Origin: Ornithodoros turicata
Taxonomy: Eukaryota > Arthropoda > Arachnida > Ixodida > Argasidae
Reading direction: 5' to 3'
DNA length: 64,000 bases
NCBI RefSeq assembly: GCF_037126465.1
Contig: NC_088201.1
Location: 135,312,052-135,376,051 of the forward strand
Under the pieces are notes generated by a model, which was not told the DNA's origin, ran no database searches, and saw only the letters and a list, made by a program, of their open reading frames with translations. Positions 20,467 through 31,300 of the stretch are shown piece by piece. Every line of letters begins with the position of its first letter. The first letter of the stretch is position 1. Made by a program: the position numbers and the translations under genes.

Positions 20467-21640
20467 GTGAGTGTATGAATCACAGCTTTTACAATTTCGT
20501 AAATGCAGTGGTCTCAAAATTCAATCGGTGAAAATTTTGAAATATCGACATATGAACCTTGCGCACGGCTGCCTTTACGAAAGTCAACATCAACATGCGA
20601 ATTTCCCAATGCATGACACGGACTAGGGGTGTGAAAGTATACTTGAGCTAATAGTGCGCGAAAACTGTAAACTCTACGTCATCCTTTGTGTCCACAACAC
20701 TCAAAGCGCGTACGTCAGTGCACGCACTTTTTATTTGTATTTTTATTATATCGATAGCAGAAGGAGATTTTACTCGAGCTTCTTGAGGTGTATCCCATCC
20801 GACAGTGTCGGTGTCGTGGTAGACTTCGGTCCCGTCGCCGCCTGCAGTCTCGCACAGTGTACTACACAGCGGTGCTACCAATGCACTCTAAATCTGGTGG
20901 GTGCCGTCTGGCGACCGCTTATTCAGGCGGTAAGAAATTGCAATATGTAACCACTGATTTATAGGGTACCAGAAACCCGCTATAGATCGAGAGGTACAGA
21001 TCGCCCTCTCATTTTGGAGGCCTTCCAGCAGTGTGTGTTGCCATTTCTCGCACTCATTTGCCCTTTCCCTGCCCTCTCGCTGAATAGACGACCTGCGCCC
21101 CTACGTCATTGAATACGTAACGCCGCCGCACAAAGCAGCACTATCAACATTATCAGCCTATCGGCCGACGCGTTTTTCCCGCTTCTTGCCGCCCACAGCA
21201 AAATATAAAATGGAACCGGTCTTCACGTGACGTCACATGTTTGTCAACAGGGGGTCGTGTATTTCCAAACGTACGTACCAGAAAGAAGCAAAAAACAAAG
21301 CGTCGTATCATATCGAAACATTTATTTCTCTCAACGCAAGTAATGCAACGTGCACACGTCTGTGTGCGTACATGACGCAAAGCTCAAGTAACGACCCAAC
21401 GAATTACCTCGCTGAACGAAAGATGAAGGGACAGTTTATAAGCTTTTTCAAACGGAAGAAAGAAACAAGTAACATCAGCAAATTCATCTCTCTGAGATAG
21501 AGGTCCACACTCACCTGTTGTCTACATTGCGTTTTCCAAATATCTCCTGATGCCAAGTGTCATTCATCCAGCAAAGTTGTGTCAGTTTAACGAAACAGTT
21601 GCTGCCTATAAGACTAACCATAAACAGTGGCGCTGGAACA
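20467..21640. other. Presumed intron start, no further exon recognised
   Basis: Frames at 20,654-20,950 and 21,237-21,500 lack motif support. Bases 20,980-21,240 are unremarkable. If the flanking exon is real, this is intronic. Confidence 0.35.
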
Positions 21641-21836
21641 CAACGGTGGCTGCATTGTTCTCCATGATCCCTGTGACAAATAATATGAATGGTGGCCGTG
21701 TAGCAAGTAAGGACTAAAAATGGTCCAGGTACATACGATACCTTTCCTGATAAGCATGTTGCAGTCTGGAAATCAACGGAGGCTGCATCGTTGTCCTTGA
21801 TCCCTGCGACAAAAAATATGAATACCCAAGCAGCAC
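21640..21836. repeat. Direct repeat of about 60 bp, two copies
   Basis: ACGGTGGCTGCATTGTTCTC at about 21,643 and ACGGAGGCTGCATCGTTGTC at about 21,775 each lead to GATCCCTG.GACAAA.AATATGAAT. The second copy adjoins the left arm of the foldback repeat at 21,827. Confidence 0.6.
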
Positions 21837-22595
21837 AATGTACTGAAAGTCGAGTGCAATAGGGGTGGACGGTATGTGTCTTATCAATAGGGCCCGGAAA
21901 TTTAGATACGAAAAACGATGGAAATAGGCAGGCATTTAGGCCCTGAAAAATACGAAAATAGGCAGTAAAATGCAAAAATAGGCACGTTAATCTGGTGCGC
22001 TCTTTGGCTTTGTTGGTGTTTCAGAATGCCCTATCAAGAAAAACTTGCTCGTCTAAAGGGTACGGTGCCATACAAGCTTTTCGACGTCTGGTACACGAAT
22101 GCTGAGGCGGCCCGGGACCACGCTATATCGAGCAATACTTTTAGTTCTCCACCCTGGAAGATCTTGAAAGGCTCAGAGAAGTCACATCTTTCGATCAAAT
22201 GTACATGAACACCTTCTAGAAAACGGAAGAACTGAAGGGAAGGAAACGCAAAAAAAAAAAGAAGAAGAAGAAGAAAAGGAACAAAAGTCGCAAACACGCA
22301 GAAACAAAAAGCACCAGTCAGCACGAGCCTGAAAAGCGCACTCCCACTTACACAAAAAAGGCTGTTATGGCGTCTAAAACTGTTAAAAAAGACTACAATT
22401 CAATAGGGTATATAAAAAGGCAGGCAACCCAGAAAATGTCGCATTTAGGCGTTTATAGGCATTTCTAGGCACATGCCTAAAAATCCGGGCCCTACTTATC
22501 AATGTTCTTTAGTTTCACGAGTCTGTTCAAGGCCTTCCCCCTACCCGTCCACCCCTATTGCACTCAACTTTCAGTACATTGTGCTGCTTGGGTAG
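21827..22595. mobile_element. Foldback element that hosts a hAT-like insertion
   Basis: The left arm 21,827-21,872 (ACCCAAGCAGCACAATGTAC through AGGGGTGGACGG) is inverted at 22,548-22,595 (CCGTCCACCCCTATTGCACT through GTGCTGCTTGGGT). Removing the nested insert leaves a short loop. It is an older palindromic repeat with the hAT-like element in its centre. Confidence 0.65.
21888..22494 (+). mobile_element. hAT-like nonautonomous transposon, 607 bp, 8-bp target duplication
   Basis: The ends TAGGGCCCGGA and TCCGGGCCCTA are perfect inverted repeats. CTTATCAA lies directly outside both (21,880-21,887 and 22,495-22,502). An 8-bp duplication with T/CAGGG-type ends is the hallmark of the hAT superfamily. 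Subterminal AAATAGGCA/TAGGCAT repeats occur in both ends, as expected for transposase-binding sites. A 60-codon frame at 22,026-22,208 (KLFDVWYTNAEAARDHAISS) may be a remnant of a transposase or of captured sequence. Confidence 0.8.
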
Positions 22596-22809
22596 TGACC
22601 GAGTAATGTAACGAGTAACAAAAGGCCAGGGTAAATACCGGTGCCTTTCCACATAAGCAAGTTGCGGTCTCGAAATATGAAACGCGTATAACAACACCAC
22701 GCAAGCCACGACATAATGGACGACATGACATAACATGACAGGAGAGGACATGACAGAACGCGGATCCTCTTTTCTTATTTGATAAGCTTCCACAATATCT
22801 CTAGTGTTT

Positions 22810-23009
22810 TTTTTTTGGGGGGGGGGGATATGTTTGATAGAGTTAAAAAAGGAAAACGGAAATGTCAGCCAGGCTATTGCCAGCTTGCTATTCCGAGAAA
22901 GAAAAGAAAAAGGAACTGTGAATAAACAAAAGAAAGGAAAAGATGACAGAAAAACAGGCACGCAGTGCAGTGCAGCACAGGCACGAAGGAAAGTTCGAAG
23001 AACGTCCAG
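22810..23009 (-). mobile_element. 3' UTR and terminus of the I-type LINE
   Basis: On the minus strand the UTR runs through GGAATAGCAAGCTGGCAATA and AAACATATCCCCCC, then As. Its reverse complement is the GGGGGATATRTTTAT...CTTGCTATTCC module seen alone at 4995, 15,431, 33,822 and 42,732, and in plus orientation at 19,402. It thus serves as the family's 3' signature. Confidence 0.7.
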
Positions 23010-26000
23010 TCAGAAGGCAGACGCAAGGCCAGAGTCATTTAAGAAGCGGAGCAGGGCTGTGGTGATGGCCCACTGAGTAGGCCGAGGGACGGGACCGAGG
23101 AGGGTGGCCATGGACAGCGTGTTGTAGCCCAGCTGTATTAGACGGCGATGGAGGGCTTGCCGTTGGGGGATGTGCTGCTGGCAGTGCAGAAGACAATGAG
23201 CAATGTCGCCCACCTCGCCACAGCTGGAACACAAGGGGGAGCTGGATTGGCCCATTTTGTACAGGAGCAATGGGGTGCGGGCAAAGTTGAGACGGAGGCG
23301 GTGCAGCAGTGATTCGTCCTGACGACTGCAGCGACACGCAATGAAAAAGCTACCCGAGGGGTCGATGGACTGCACGTGACTGTTGTAGGCGACGGCTTGA
23401 GATCTAAATGCATGGGCACGGGTTGCACACCGGCGGCGAATAGCTAAATGGCAAGCCGAAAGTGTAAGTGGTGGACGTGCAGTGACAGGAGTAACAGCTG
23501 CGGCGGCTCGTCTAGCAGCCGCGTCTGCGCGTGTATTACCGGTCAGGCCCACATGACCGGGCACCCACTGAAGGGACAAAGCATGACCATTGGCACGGAG
23601 TCCGTTATACCTCTGAATGATCAAGCTGGGTATACCCTGTATGAGGTTGGAGCGGGCCGACATCAAGCGGAGGAGAGACGCCTTGCTGTCTGTGAGGATG
23701 ACCCATTTCCCAGGTGGCAAGTCAGTTATATATTCTAGGGCAGTAAGAATGGCGAACCGTTCAGCCTCGGTGGACGACATGGGGTAGGGCAGTTTGTAGA
23801 CCTGTTCATGGTCTGTATCGGCAACGTAAAAGGCCACGCCCGCTGCGTCAGACATTACGGAAGCATTGGTGAAGATTTTTCGGCAATGGGGATGGGTGGA
23901 GGTGAGATGGGCCAAAGCGAGTTGTTGGGCTACCACTGAGGGCTGATTGCCTGTTTTCGGGGAAAGTCTGGTATAGTGGCGTGAATGGGAGGCCGTTTTA
24001 AGGTCCACATTGCTGGCGCAAAGGTAGTGGCAGGTGTCGAGGACGGGAGACAGTCTCGTAAGCGGGCAACTGCTTTGGCAAAAGCGGATGCAGGGCAGCT
24101 CACAGCAATGCGGCGAAGAGGATGAGAGGGTTGCGTCAGGCAGCGGGCGTAGACGCGAAGGGTGGCTCAGAGGGTGCTCCTGAGCTTCGGCGAGTACGGA
24201 ATATGTCTCCGTTGTTCGAGGGGCACCAAGGCAAACTCGGAGACTGCGGGCTTGGAGGTTCAGGAGCTCCTGCTCTCGTGTGCAGCTGAGGTCATGAAGG
24301 ATCGGGAGGCTGTATCGCAGTGTGCCCAAAACAAGAGCCGTATGAACTCGGTGGAGGTCCTGGCAACACGGGCCCCAGGACGCACATGCGATACGTTTGA
24401 GGACATTGACCTGGCTGGAGGCTTTCGTGGCAAGCGTCTTCACGTGAGATGACCATGTGAGGCCTTGGTCGATTGTGAAGCCCAGATAACGGCAGGTTTT
24501 CACAAAGGTTAAGGGCGAACCGTCGATGAAGAGTGGGTATTTGTGGAACGATCTCTGCGAAAAGGCCATGGCGACAGTTTTGGCGGGTGAGATGGCTAGG
24601 CCGCGGTCGGCAAGATAGTTGAAGATTGTGTTCAAGGAGCGTTGTAAACGGCGTTGAATCACATCACGACGAAGAGCAGAGGTCCAAATACAAATGTCAT
24701 CTGCATAGATTGTGATGTGGGTGTGGCTGGGCAGCTGTGCAGGGAGGGAGGCCATAATGATGTTGAACAGGAGGGGGCTGAGCACGCTTCCCTGCGGGAC
24801 GCCTCGGTGAACGGGATACAAGGTGGTATCTCCGTCAGCAGTGCGGACAAAGAGGCAGCGGCCTGTGAGGAAGTCCCGGATCCATGATAGGCGGCATACC
24901 CCTACGTTAGCGTCCTGGAGAGCCGTAAGGACTGCATTATGTTGGACACTGTCATAGGCTTTCTTGATATCCAGGAAAAAAGCAGCGGTCAGGAAGCCGT
25001 CTGCCCGAGCCTGCTGCGTCTCACTGACCAGAGCAATGACACTATCGAGTGACGAACGGCCTGAGCGAGAGCCCATCATTGTTTCCGGGAAGAAACGAGC
25101 ACTCTCAAGGTGCCAGATGAGACGGGTGAAAATCATTCGTTCCAGAGTTTTACCCACGCAGCTTGTAAGGGCTTTCGGGCGGAAGGAGTCGAGGTGATGG
25201 GGCGACTGGCCGGGTTTGAGCAAGGGGACAACCATCGCCAATTTCCATTCCTCGGGTATTCGCCCCTGCTGCCAACTGTCATTGAAGAATCGTAAGAGGT
25301 GCTGCTTCCCCATATGCGGAAGGTGCTGGAGCGCCTTGTACGAGATCTGGTCTGCACATGGGGAGGTATGTTGGGGCGAGGCACATAGGGCAGAGTCTAA
25401 CACCTCTAGTGTAAAAGGTAAGTCCAGGACTGTGTTGCTGGTAGATGGCATCGGAGTAGTAGCAGTTTGAGTTGAAGCAGGCAAGGCGGTGAGGCGGGCA
25501 CAAAAGTCCTCTGCAACGTCAATTTCGGTGCGTGATGTGGCCAGAGACAAGGAGCGGAACGGGTGGCGTTGCGCTACAGGTGTCCAAAGGCCTTTAAGCA
25601 CACCCCAAATACGAGACAGAGGTGTGCGGGGCGATAGGGACGATGCAAAGTTACGCCAACGGTCCCGTGTGAGTTTCTGGAGGCGTCGCTGAACAGCCTT
25701 CTGAATCCGTCTCGCAGCCTGCCGGTCATGGGGTAGGAGGGTGCGCCGTGCTCGCCGTTCTGCGCGTCGCCGGAGTGCACGGAGCCGCTCGTATTCCGCG
25801 TCTGTAGCGGAAAACTGAAGCGGGACGCGGTGCACTGTGGTTGCTTCCTGGGTTGCGGTGGCCACAGCGCGACAGAAGTCTTGCGCATTGCTTAGCCCGT
25901 CATATGCAAGGGAAGACTCGAGCACTCGAGCAAATCGTGGCCAGTCGGTCCGCTTGACGGAGTGCGAGCTGGAAGATTGGCGCCCATGCGGGATGCCGAC

Positions 26001-26642
26001 CAGGACAGGTAGGTGGTCGCTGCCAAGGGTGTCCGCATCAACACTCCAGAGGAGCCGATGAGCGATGGACGCTGACGCGACAGTGAGGTCAAGACAAGAA
26101 GAGCGGTAAGTCGGGTAAACGAAAGTTGGAGAGCCATCGTTTAAAACGCAGAGATTCTTGTCCGCGAAGAGGTCTGCTAGTTGCTGGCCTCTGGTGTCAG
26201 TACGCATGCTGCCCCAGACTTCATTGTGGGCATTAAAGTCCCCGCAGAGCACGAAAGGCGAGGGGAGGCCAGCTATAATGGAGCCCAGCTCATCCACGTT
26301 GTATCTGACCGATGGTGGGATATATAGTGAGACTATGGTGACGTCAAGTGAGCCCACACGAACAGAGCAGCAGACGTAGTCGCCGATCCCAACTGTTCGC
26401 AGGTCACGCTGGATCGTCGGGAGGTCGGCACGGACAAAGAGCGCAGCACAGCTGGTCTGTCCACGGGGCTCCGAAACAAAGGTCACGTAATTCGAGAGAC
26501 GAAAGTCATCCTTAATGCCGCTTTCTGAGATGCATCACACAGGGAATTTGTGGCGCCACACAAACTGACGGAAGTCAAACAACTTTGATTGCAGGCTACG
26601 TGAATTCCACTGGAAGATCGTGGTTGATTGATAATGAACCAT
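23010..26642 (-). pseudogene. LINE ORF2: AP endonuclease, reverse transcriptase, RNase H (one in-frame stop)
   Basis: The start is placed at the ATG at 26,640-26,642 (MVHYQSTTIFQWNSRSL), overlapping the ORF1 end. A TGA at 26,535-26,537 interrupts the endonuclease N-terminus, after which the frame stays open for 1158 codons. Counted from the Met at 26,486: CGDFNAHNEVWGS (about 81-93) and GSDHLP (155-160) are endonuclease motifs; RT spans about 410-690 with FFLDIKKAYDSV, GVPQGSVLSPLLFN and YADD (594-597); RNase H spans about 870-1000 with E907, D933 and D988. The first RNase H Asp is replaced (FTNAS at 872-876). The C-terminus has a zinc motif, CSSC-x7-H-x4-C, near 1086-1102. Residues about 773-845 look like a double frameshift, because another frame there fits the family better. 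Nearly intact but not functional as read. Confidence 0.85.
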
Positions 26643-28062
26643 TGAGGCGCGAGGCCGACCATTGTCCATTATCGGGCGTAAGGAAGGAGCCAGTACGGAG
26701 GAGAGGTTCCAGTGCAAGTATAGCTTGAACTGCAGGTAAGTCTGCCGCCGTTGGGAGCTGCTGGACGATGGCGTGTAAGGCGGCGAAGAGCATTGCGACT
26801 ACAGTGTGAGATGTATTGCTTTGTCCCTCCAACAGACGGGGCTTCGGAATTTTAGGGTCTGGTGTCCGCTGTCCACTGGCCTGGGCCGCGATGCGCGCGA
26901 TATGTGGCACTTGCTTGACGGCAGAGGCAAAAGACTTGGAAGGGCCGTGATCAGCGTGTGCGGGTGTCGCGGAACAGCCAGATAGGCGCGGAAAGTGAGC
27001 AGTGTGGAGATTAGTGGAGCGACGGGGTGGAGGGGCATGCGATTTTTCACTGAGCATGCGCCGTCGGTGTGCAGCTGTTGCTGCCCTTGCAACCGTACAG
27101 GCACGGTACGTTGCAGCGTGGTGGCCGCCACAGTTTGCGCATGTGGGCTCACATCGTGAGGTACATTGCTTATGATCATGTGGGCCAGAACACACTTTGC
27201 ATCTTTTCGAGCTGCGGCAGTCACGAGCATAGTGGCCAAACTTCTGGCAGTTGAAACACTGCGTTGGCGGGTCTACGTATTCCGACACGGGGAAGTACGT
27301 GAAGCCGAGAGGAATCTCCGCTGGTAGCGGCTGGCCAGGTTTGAAGGTCAGGAGTACGCTACTCTTGATGATGGTGTGTGAGGACCCGTCATTCTCTCGA
27401 GAGTATGCAAGTTCCCGTTTTACCTCAGTGACACCGCTGGAACAGAAGTATTCGAATAGCTGTTCCTCGCTGTAACGTCGAGGGACGCCAGTGATTCTTC
27501 CGGTAGTGCGCAGGTAGGACTGTGAGATAGAGGCTTTGACTGAGATCCCAGCGACGGACCTAAGGCTCAGAAGGCCTTGCGCTGAGTGCTCCGACAAGAC
27601 GTGAACTGTGAGGGTGCCACGTTTGTTGATTCGGTGGTGGAGAACCTTCTCTTGCGTCGTGGTGAGTACATCATGGGCTATTGAGTTGGGGTTGACATTC
27701 CAGAAAGAATCCAACTCCCCGACACATTTGAAGACAACTGGGATTCCACGTGGGCGGCTTTTCTTGTATGTGACGATTTGGAATGGTGAGCAAGGGGGGG
27801 CGGGAGGAGGGCCGTGCGGAACATCCATGGACATGGGCACGTCTCCGTCTGCCAGCGGGGGCGTCACCTCCTCATCATCGAAGGCGTTCAGGAGTTCCGT
27901 TTGTGATGTCCCTGATGCCGGCGTAAGTTCTCCATTGGAGCGTCTCCCTACCGGGGAGCGGCTCCTCTCGCCAGCGCTAGTCTGGTCTGATCGCTCAGGG
28001 TCAGGTGCTTCCTCGGCGTCGCGGACCACTGGGGTCCTGCGACCCCGTCCGCCTCCTGTCAT
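26596..28062 (-). CDS. LINE ORF1, Gag-like protein with CCHC zinc knuckles
   Basis: The frame is open upstream to 28,176, but the first Met inside the element (MTGGGRGRR, at 28,060-28,062) is chosen because the element's 5' border lies at 28,126. It encodes about 488 residues: an acidic, Ser/Pro-rich N-terminus, a middle region with GRITGVPRRYSEEQLFEYF (an RNA-binding, RRM-like arrangement), then three Cys/His clusters starting CFNCQKFGHYARDC, CKVCSGPHDHKQC and CANCGGHHAATYRAC. The role would be RNA binding and particle assembly for the LINE. It ends PVEFT and overlaps ORF2 in another frame by about 47 bases. No internal stop is seen. Confidence 0.85.
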   Translation of the reverse strand: MTGGGRGRRTPVVRDAEEAPDPERSDQTSAGERSRSPVGRRSNGELTPASGTSQTELLNAFDDEEVTPPLADGDVPMSMDVPHGPPPAPPCSPFQIVTYKKSRPRGIPVVFKCVGELDSFWNVNPNSIAHDVLTTTQEKVLHHRINKRGTLTVHVLSEHSAQGLLSLRSVAGISVKASISQSYLRTTGRITGVPRRYSEEQLFEYFCSSGVTEVKRELAYSRENDGSSHTIIKSSVLLTFKPGQPLPAEIPLGFTYFPVSEYVDPPTQCFNCQKFGHYARDCRSSKRCKVCSGPHDHKQCTSRCEPTCANCGGHHAATYRACTVARAATAAHRRRMLSEKSHAPPPRRSTNLHTAHFPRLSGCSATPAHADHGPSKSFASAVKQVPHIARIAAQASGQRTPDPKIPKPRLLEGQSNTSHTVVAMLFAALHAIVQQLPTAADLPAVQAILALEPLLRTGSFLTPDNGQWSASRLNGSLSINHDLPVEFT

Positions 28063-28189
28063 GGGTTCTCTCCTGTAGTTTGGGAGAGGAGCTTGCCTTC
28101 GCCTTGCTTTGCCTTGCTTCGCCTTGCTAGTGTTTGGATTTGCTGAGCTTACCTTTATTATCACTGTGTTTATCACTGTGCATGATGCA

Positions 28190-29299
28190 GTGCCGCTATC
28201 ATTGACACACAGCAGTATCCACAGATGGGTCGATCAGTTCACCCTGTTCCACTACTGCCTTTACAATTCCGATTGTGTCATCGTGCCACGCATACCGTCT
28301 CTTACACCGCACCTCATCCACATCTGCAGAGTTGTATGCCATTTTGTTCTCCCTCAAGCGCATTCCATCCACCGATATCAGCAGATGGGTGATATACTGT
28401 GACTCCAAGGCAGCTCTTCGGTGCATAGCGAACATGGGTATTCGTGGATCACAGACGCCAGTGGTTGTGGAAATACTGGAAGAACTAAGCCGTCTTGAGA
28501 CGAGCTGGTACTCTGTCTACTTCCAGTCAGTTCCTGCACACTGCGGCATCCGCGGCAATGAAGAGGCTGACGGAACTTGAGCAGCTGCGTCCGCAAAGCG
28601 ACAGGCCTCCGCAAAGGCGACAGGCGAACCGTTCTCAATGATGAGGTGAGGCCTCTTGCACATGCACAATGGTCCCGTCACGATCCATCAAGAGTTCTGG
28701 TGCGTCAAGTGAATCCTGGCCTTTGCTTCACCATACCCTCTCGTGTGTCACGTGATTTTGCATAGCTGGTGCACAGGCTTCCTTTCGGGGTTGCGTTCAC
28801 CCCTCATTTCACGCATCGGCCGCTCGCACTGTATGCTGTGCTCACGCTGTACTGTTTTGACGGACACCAAGCATGTGCTTCTCGACTGCCGTCTGTACAC
28901 CTCCCAAAGAGCAGCCTTGTAGTGTCGCCGGCAGTTGATCACGGCCGCATCATTCATATTGGCAAAAATCCTCGGGTCTTGGTCTAACGAGATCGACCAT
29001 CGCCAAGCTCTTCAGTGCTTTCGTATCTTTCTCCGGGACCCCGATCTCCTCTCTACTCTGTGATGTGCCTGCTTACCTGTGCGTTGTGTGTGTGTTTTTG
29101 TGTGTTGTGTTTTTGCCTAGCGTTCCTTTGATGTTGTCTTACTGACACCGCTGGCTATCCCTCATTCCGCGTCGTCTATCGTCCCATCACCAGGACACAT
29201 CTCATCCTGTCCATTATGCCTTGGGGTAGAGGGCCGCACTTCATGTGGCGAATATCCCCATTCATCATCACAAATTTATCTGTTGTTTTTGTTGTTGTA
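28190..29299 (+). pseudogene. LINE 3' fragment: RNase H domain, zinc motif and (GTT)n tail
   Basis: The frame from about 28,222 has STDGSISSP, SAELYAILFSL, VIYCDSKAALRC and GNEEADG, giving all four RNase H acidic positions (D, E, D, D), then a stop at 28,578. Farther on, a shifted frame has CMLCSRCTVLTDTKHVLLDC (about 28,830-28,890), the C-terminal zinc motif, then RIFLRDPDLLSTL and a stop. The 3' UTR ends GGCGAATATCCCCATTCATC then TTGTTTTTGTTGTTG. 5'-truncated; the I-type LINE abuts its 5' side. It is related to the LINE at 59.4 kb. Confidence 0.75.
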
Positions 29300-29560
29300 A
29301 AACATTTGGAGTGGAGCCGCACTTGCGGCAATGAACACCTATATGTGACCTGATGCTGTTCCTGTCATAATGGCTGCAAAAAATATATTTTGTTGGAAAT
29401 CTAGGACAGTGTTTGTCAGAACTTCCCTCTCCGTTCCCGTGCTGCAGGTTAGTTCATCATGTTAGACAAATTTGTGTGTCTTTAGTAAACCTTCGCCTCG
29501 ATTGAGGGGCACGTTATTTTCGTTATGTTATTTTCAGCAAACCTGAGACCGTTAGCGGAA
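29300..29560. other. Spacer, no recognisable feature
   Basis: No motif, repeat or frame of note. Confidence 0.4.
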
Positions 29561-29565
29561 CGACC

Positions 29566-29745
29566 GCTACTTCACCTGTAGTCCAACCAAAATTTCGAAT
29601 GACGTCGTTCTCTATCCTGATTTGCTGAAAACAGGAGGCGTACGCCTTTCTGGGGACAACAGTGAACTGCATAATTGTCACAAAAAAGGTGTACTCCTCC
29701 TTTTTTTCAAGAAATCGGGAGAGAGAACGATGCCATTCGAAATTC
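29566..29745. mobile_element. Palindromic MITE family 1, decayed inner part
   Basis: TCGAATGACGTCGTTCTCTA, GGAGGCGTACGCC, CATAATTGTCACAAAAAAGG and GAGAACGATGCCATTCG match the centre of the complete copies at 36.9 and 53.4 kb. The outer CTCTTAAAAA ends are lost. Confidence 0.6.
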
Positions 29746-29759
29746 ACAAAACCGCCATC

Positions 29760-31200
29760 ATGTCGTGGTCACGCGCCATATACAATGTCATTTTAAGGTC
29801 ACGTGACTTTGTTTACATCTTGATGTAAACAAAGGCACTGGGTCTTGCCGACATATTACCGTTGACATATTAAAGTCAAGAGATGAACGCATTTTGCCAG
29901 CGTGAATTATACGGTGCTTCTTCCTCGACATGATATCCCATTTCACCTTATTTGACGTACATCATACCGGCTCAGCGTGTCCTAATGCGGGGTCGCCATC
30001 ATATGTTTGGAAGTGGTCAACGAGCTCTCCTGTAGAAAACTGAGCGTTTTAGAGCGATATTATCGGATAAAATGGTTACCAGGATCGAAAAAGGTCCAAA
30101 ACGGCGCTCAGAAAGAGCCAAGGCGTTGTTTACAAACGGTTTGACAGCCGATCACTGGCACAGCCGTCTTTAAGATCACGTGTGCAGTGACGTTTGCTGT
30201 GACATGTGACGATGACCTGGCCAGAATGCATTGCGCTCATCCAGCACGCTTTCGTCCAATGGAGGAATACATTGGATGCCACCCCTGTGCACACAATGGA
30301 GTGCCATTTAGGCGACAAAGGAAAACAGAATGCGATCGACGGCGACGGGCTGCCCAGACTGACGAGCAACAAAGGCAAAAGACGGAACCAAAGGAAAGAG
30401 TCTAAAAAAGAAAGGGGAAGCAAAAAACAAGAAATTAATGAAAAGAAACAAAAGGGAAAGGAGGAAGCAAAAGAAGGAACGAATTTAAGAACAGAAGCAA
30501 AAGAGAAAGGAGGAAGCAAAAGGAGAAACCAAAGACTTATGCTAATGCATTCCAAAGGATCCCGCAATGGATCATCCTTTTTTTTTTTACATGTACAGAT
30601 TTTTTGACATAAAAAGCTGCGAGAACAGCATAGATGTTGCTTCTGCAGTTGAGTTATACGGCCAGGTAGATATCCTCTCGAAGAAACCATTCAACTAGAA
30701 GATGACTAGCTACCTGAAATTCATTCAAATAATCTCTCTCCCTACTGATGCAACAAGAAGGATTGTGATAGCAATACCTGACGTTATGAGAAAATGCGGG
30801 GATAATTTTTAATTGCGCGTAATGGCTCGCAGGTACGGGTAAGAATATAGAAGCACAACTTCAGTCAGTTATGATGAAATGCAGAGAGGGGAGTGTGGTT
30901 TGGCGTGGAGAACTTTTCTGGCGGCACAATGAGTGCCATAAGTAACATACGTAACCACATCGCAACGTAGTTGCACGGCATGGAAGTAAAGGAACCGCGA
31001 ACCCGCGCTTCGACAGTCAATTATAGTCCTTCAAAAGTTGGGGTATGCAGCCTCCGTGTGTGGGTACTGATCACAGTAGTATCTTGAGTTGAACTCAATA
31101 GAAATATTAGAAAATATGGCATCCTGATTCATGTTTGGTAATTACAATCGCCAGTGTCGTTGCCATGAAACATAACATCAATCTGCCTCTGCTTTGCACT
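29760..31200. other. Stretch with purine-rich tract, no recognisable gene
   Basis: Bases about 30,355-30,535 are nearly pure A/G (AAAGGAGGAAGCAAAAG repeated), so the Lys/Glu-rich frames there are low-complexity artefacts. No domain or splice pair is recognised elsewhere. It lies in the presumed intron. Confidence 0.45.
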
Positions 31201-31224
31201 TGAAATCAAACATCTCAGGAAAAC

Positions 31225-31300
31225 GGTGCTGACGACAGGATTCGAACCTGGGCCTTCTGATTTCCGATCAGACAAGCTACCGCAACACCACGACAGAAGG
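31225..31300 (-). tRNA. tRNA-like sequence (probably repeat-derived)
   Basis: The minus strand gives a B-box-like AGGTTCGAATCCTG, an anticodon arm TCTGATCGGAAATCAGA and GGTAGC in the A-box region. The loop TCGGAAA again has C at position 33; the anticodon would read GGA (Ser). A truncated relative lies at 32,060-32,116 (CATCTCAGGAAAAAGGTGCT, then ATTCGAA). Clear pol III boxes with a non-canonical loop suggest a tRNA-derived repeat. Confidence 0.4.

Larger units (their letters stand above)
22801..28135 (-). mobile_element. I-type LINE, near full length, with 9-bp target duplication
   Basis: CTAGTGTTT at 22,801-22,809 and 28,127-28,135 bounds an element of about 5.3 kb on the minus strand: a 5' UTR of about 65 bp, ORF1, an overlapping ORF2, a short 3' UTR, then a C-run (11 Gs on +) and a short A tail. 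ORF1 with CCHC knuckles plus ORF2 with endonuclease, RT and RNase H is the layout of the I superfamily. The duplication is partly ambiguous because it ends in a T-run. The right flank is itself LINE RNase H sequence, so this LINE may have landed in or beside an older LINE tail. Confidence 0.8.

Noticed and set aside
26799..27239. 146-codon minus-strand frame in the LINE
   Set aside because: It overlaps the CCHC part of ORF1 in another frame. It is a shadow.
30187..30690. Lys/Glu-rich and Ser/Phe-rich frames
   Set aside because: They come from the purine-rich tract at 30.36-30.54 kb.
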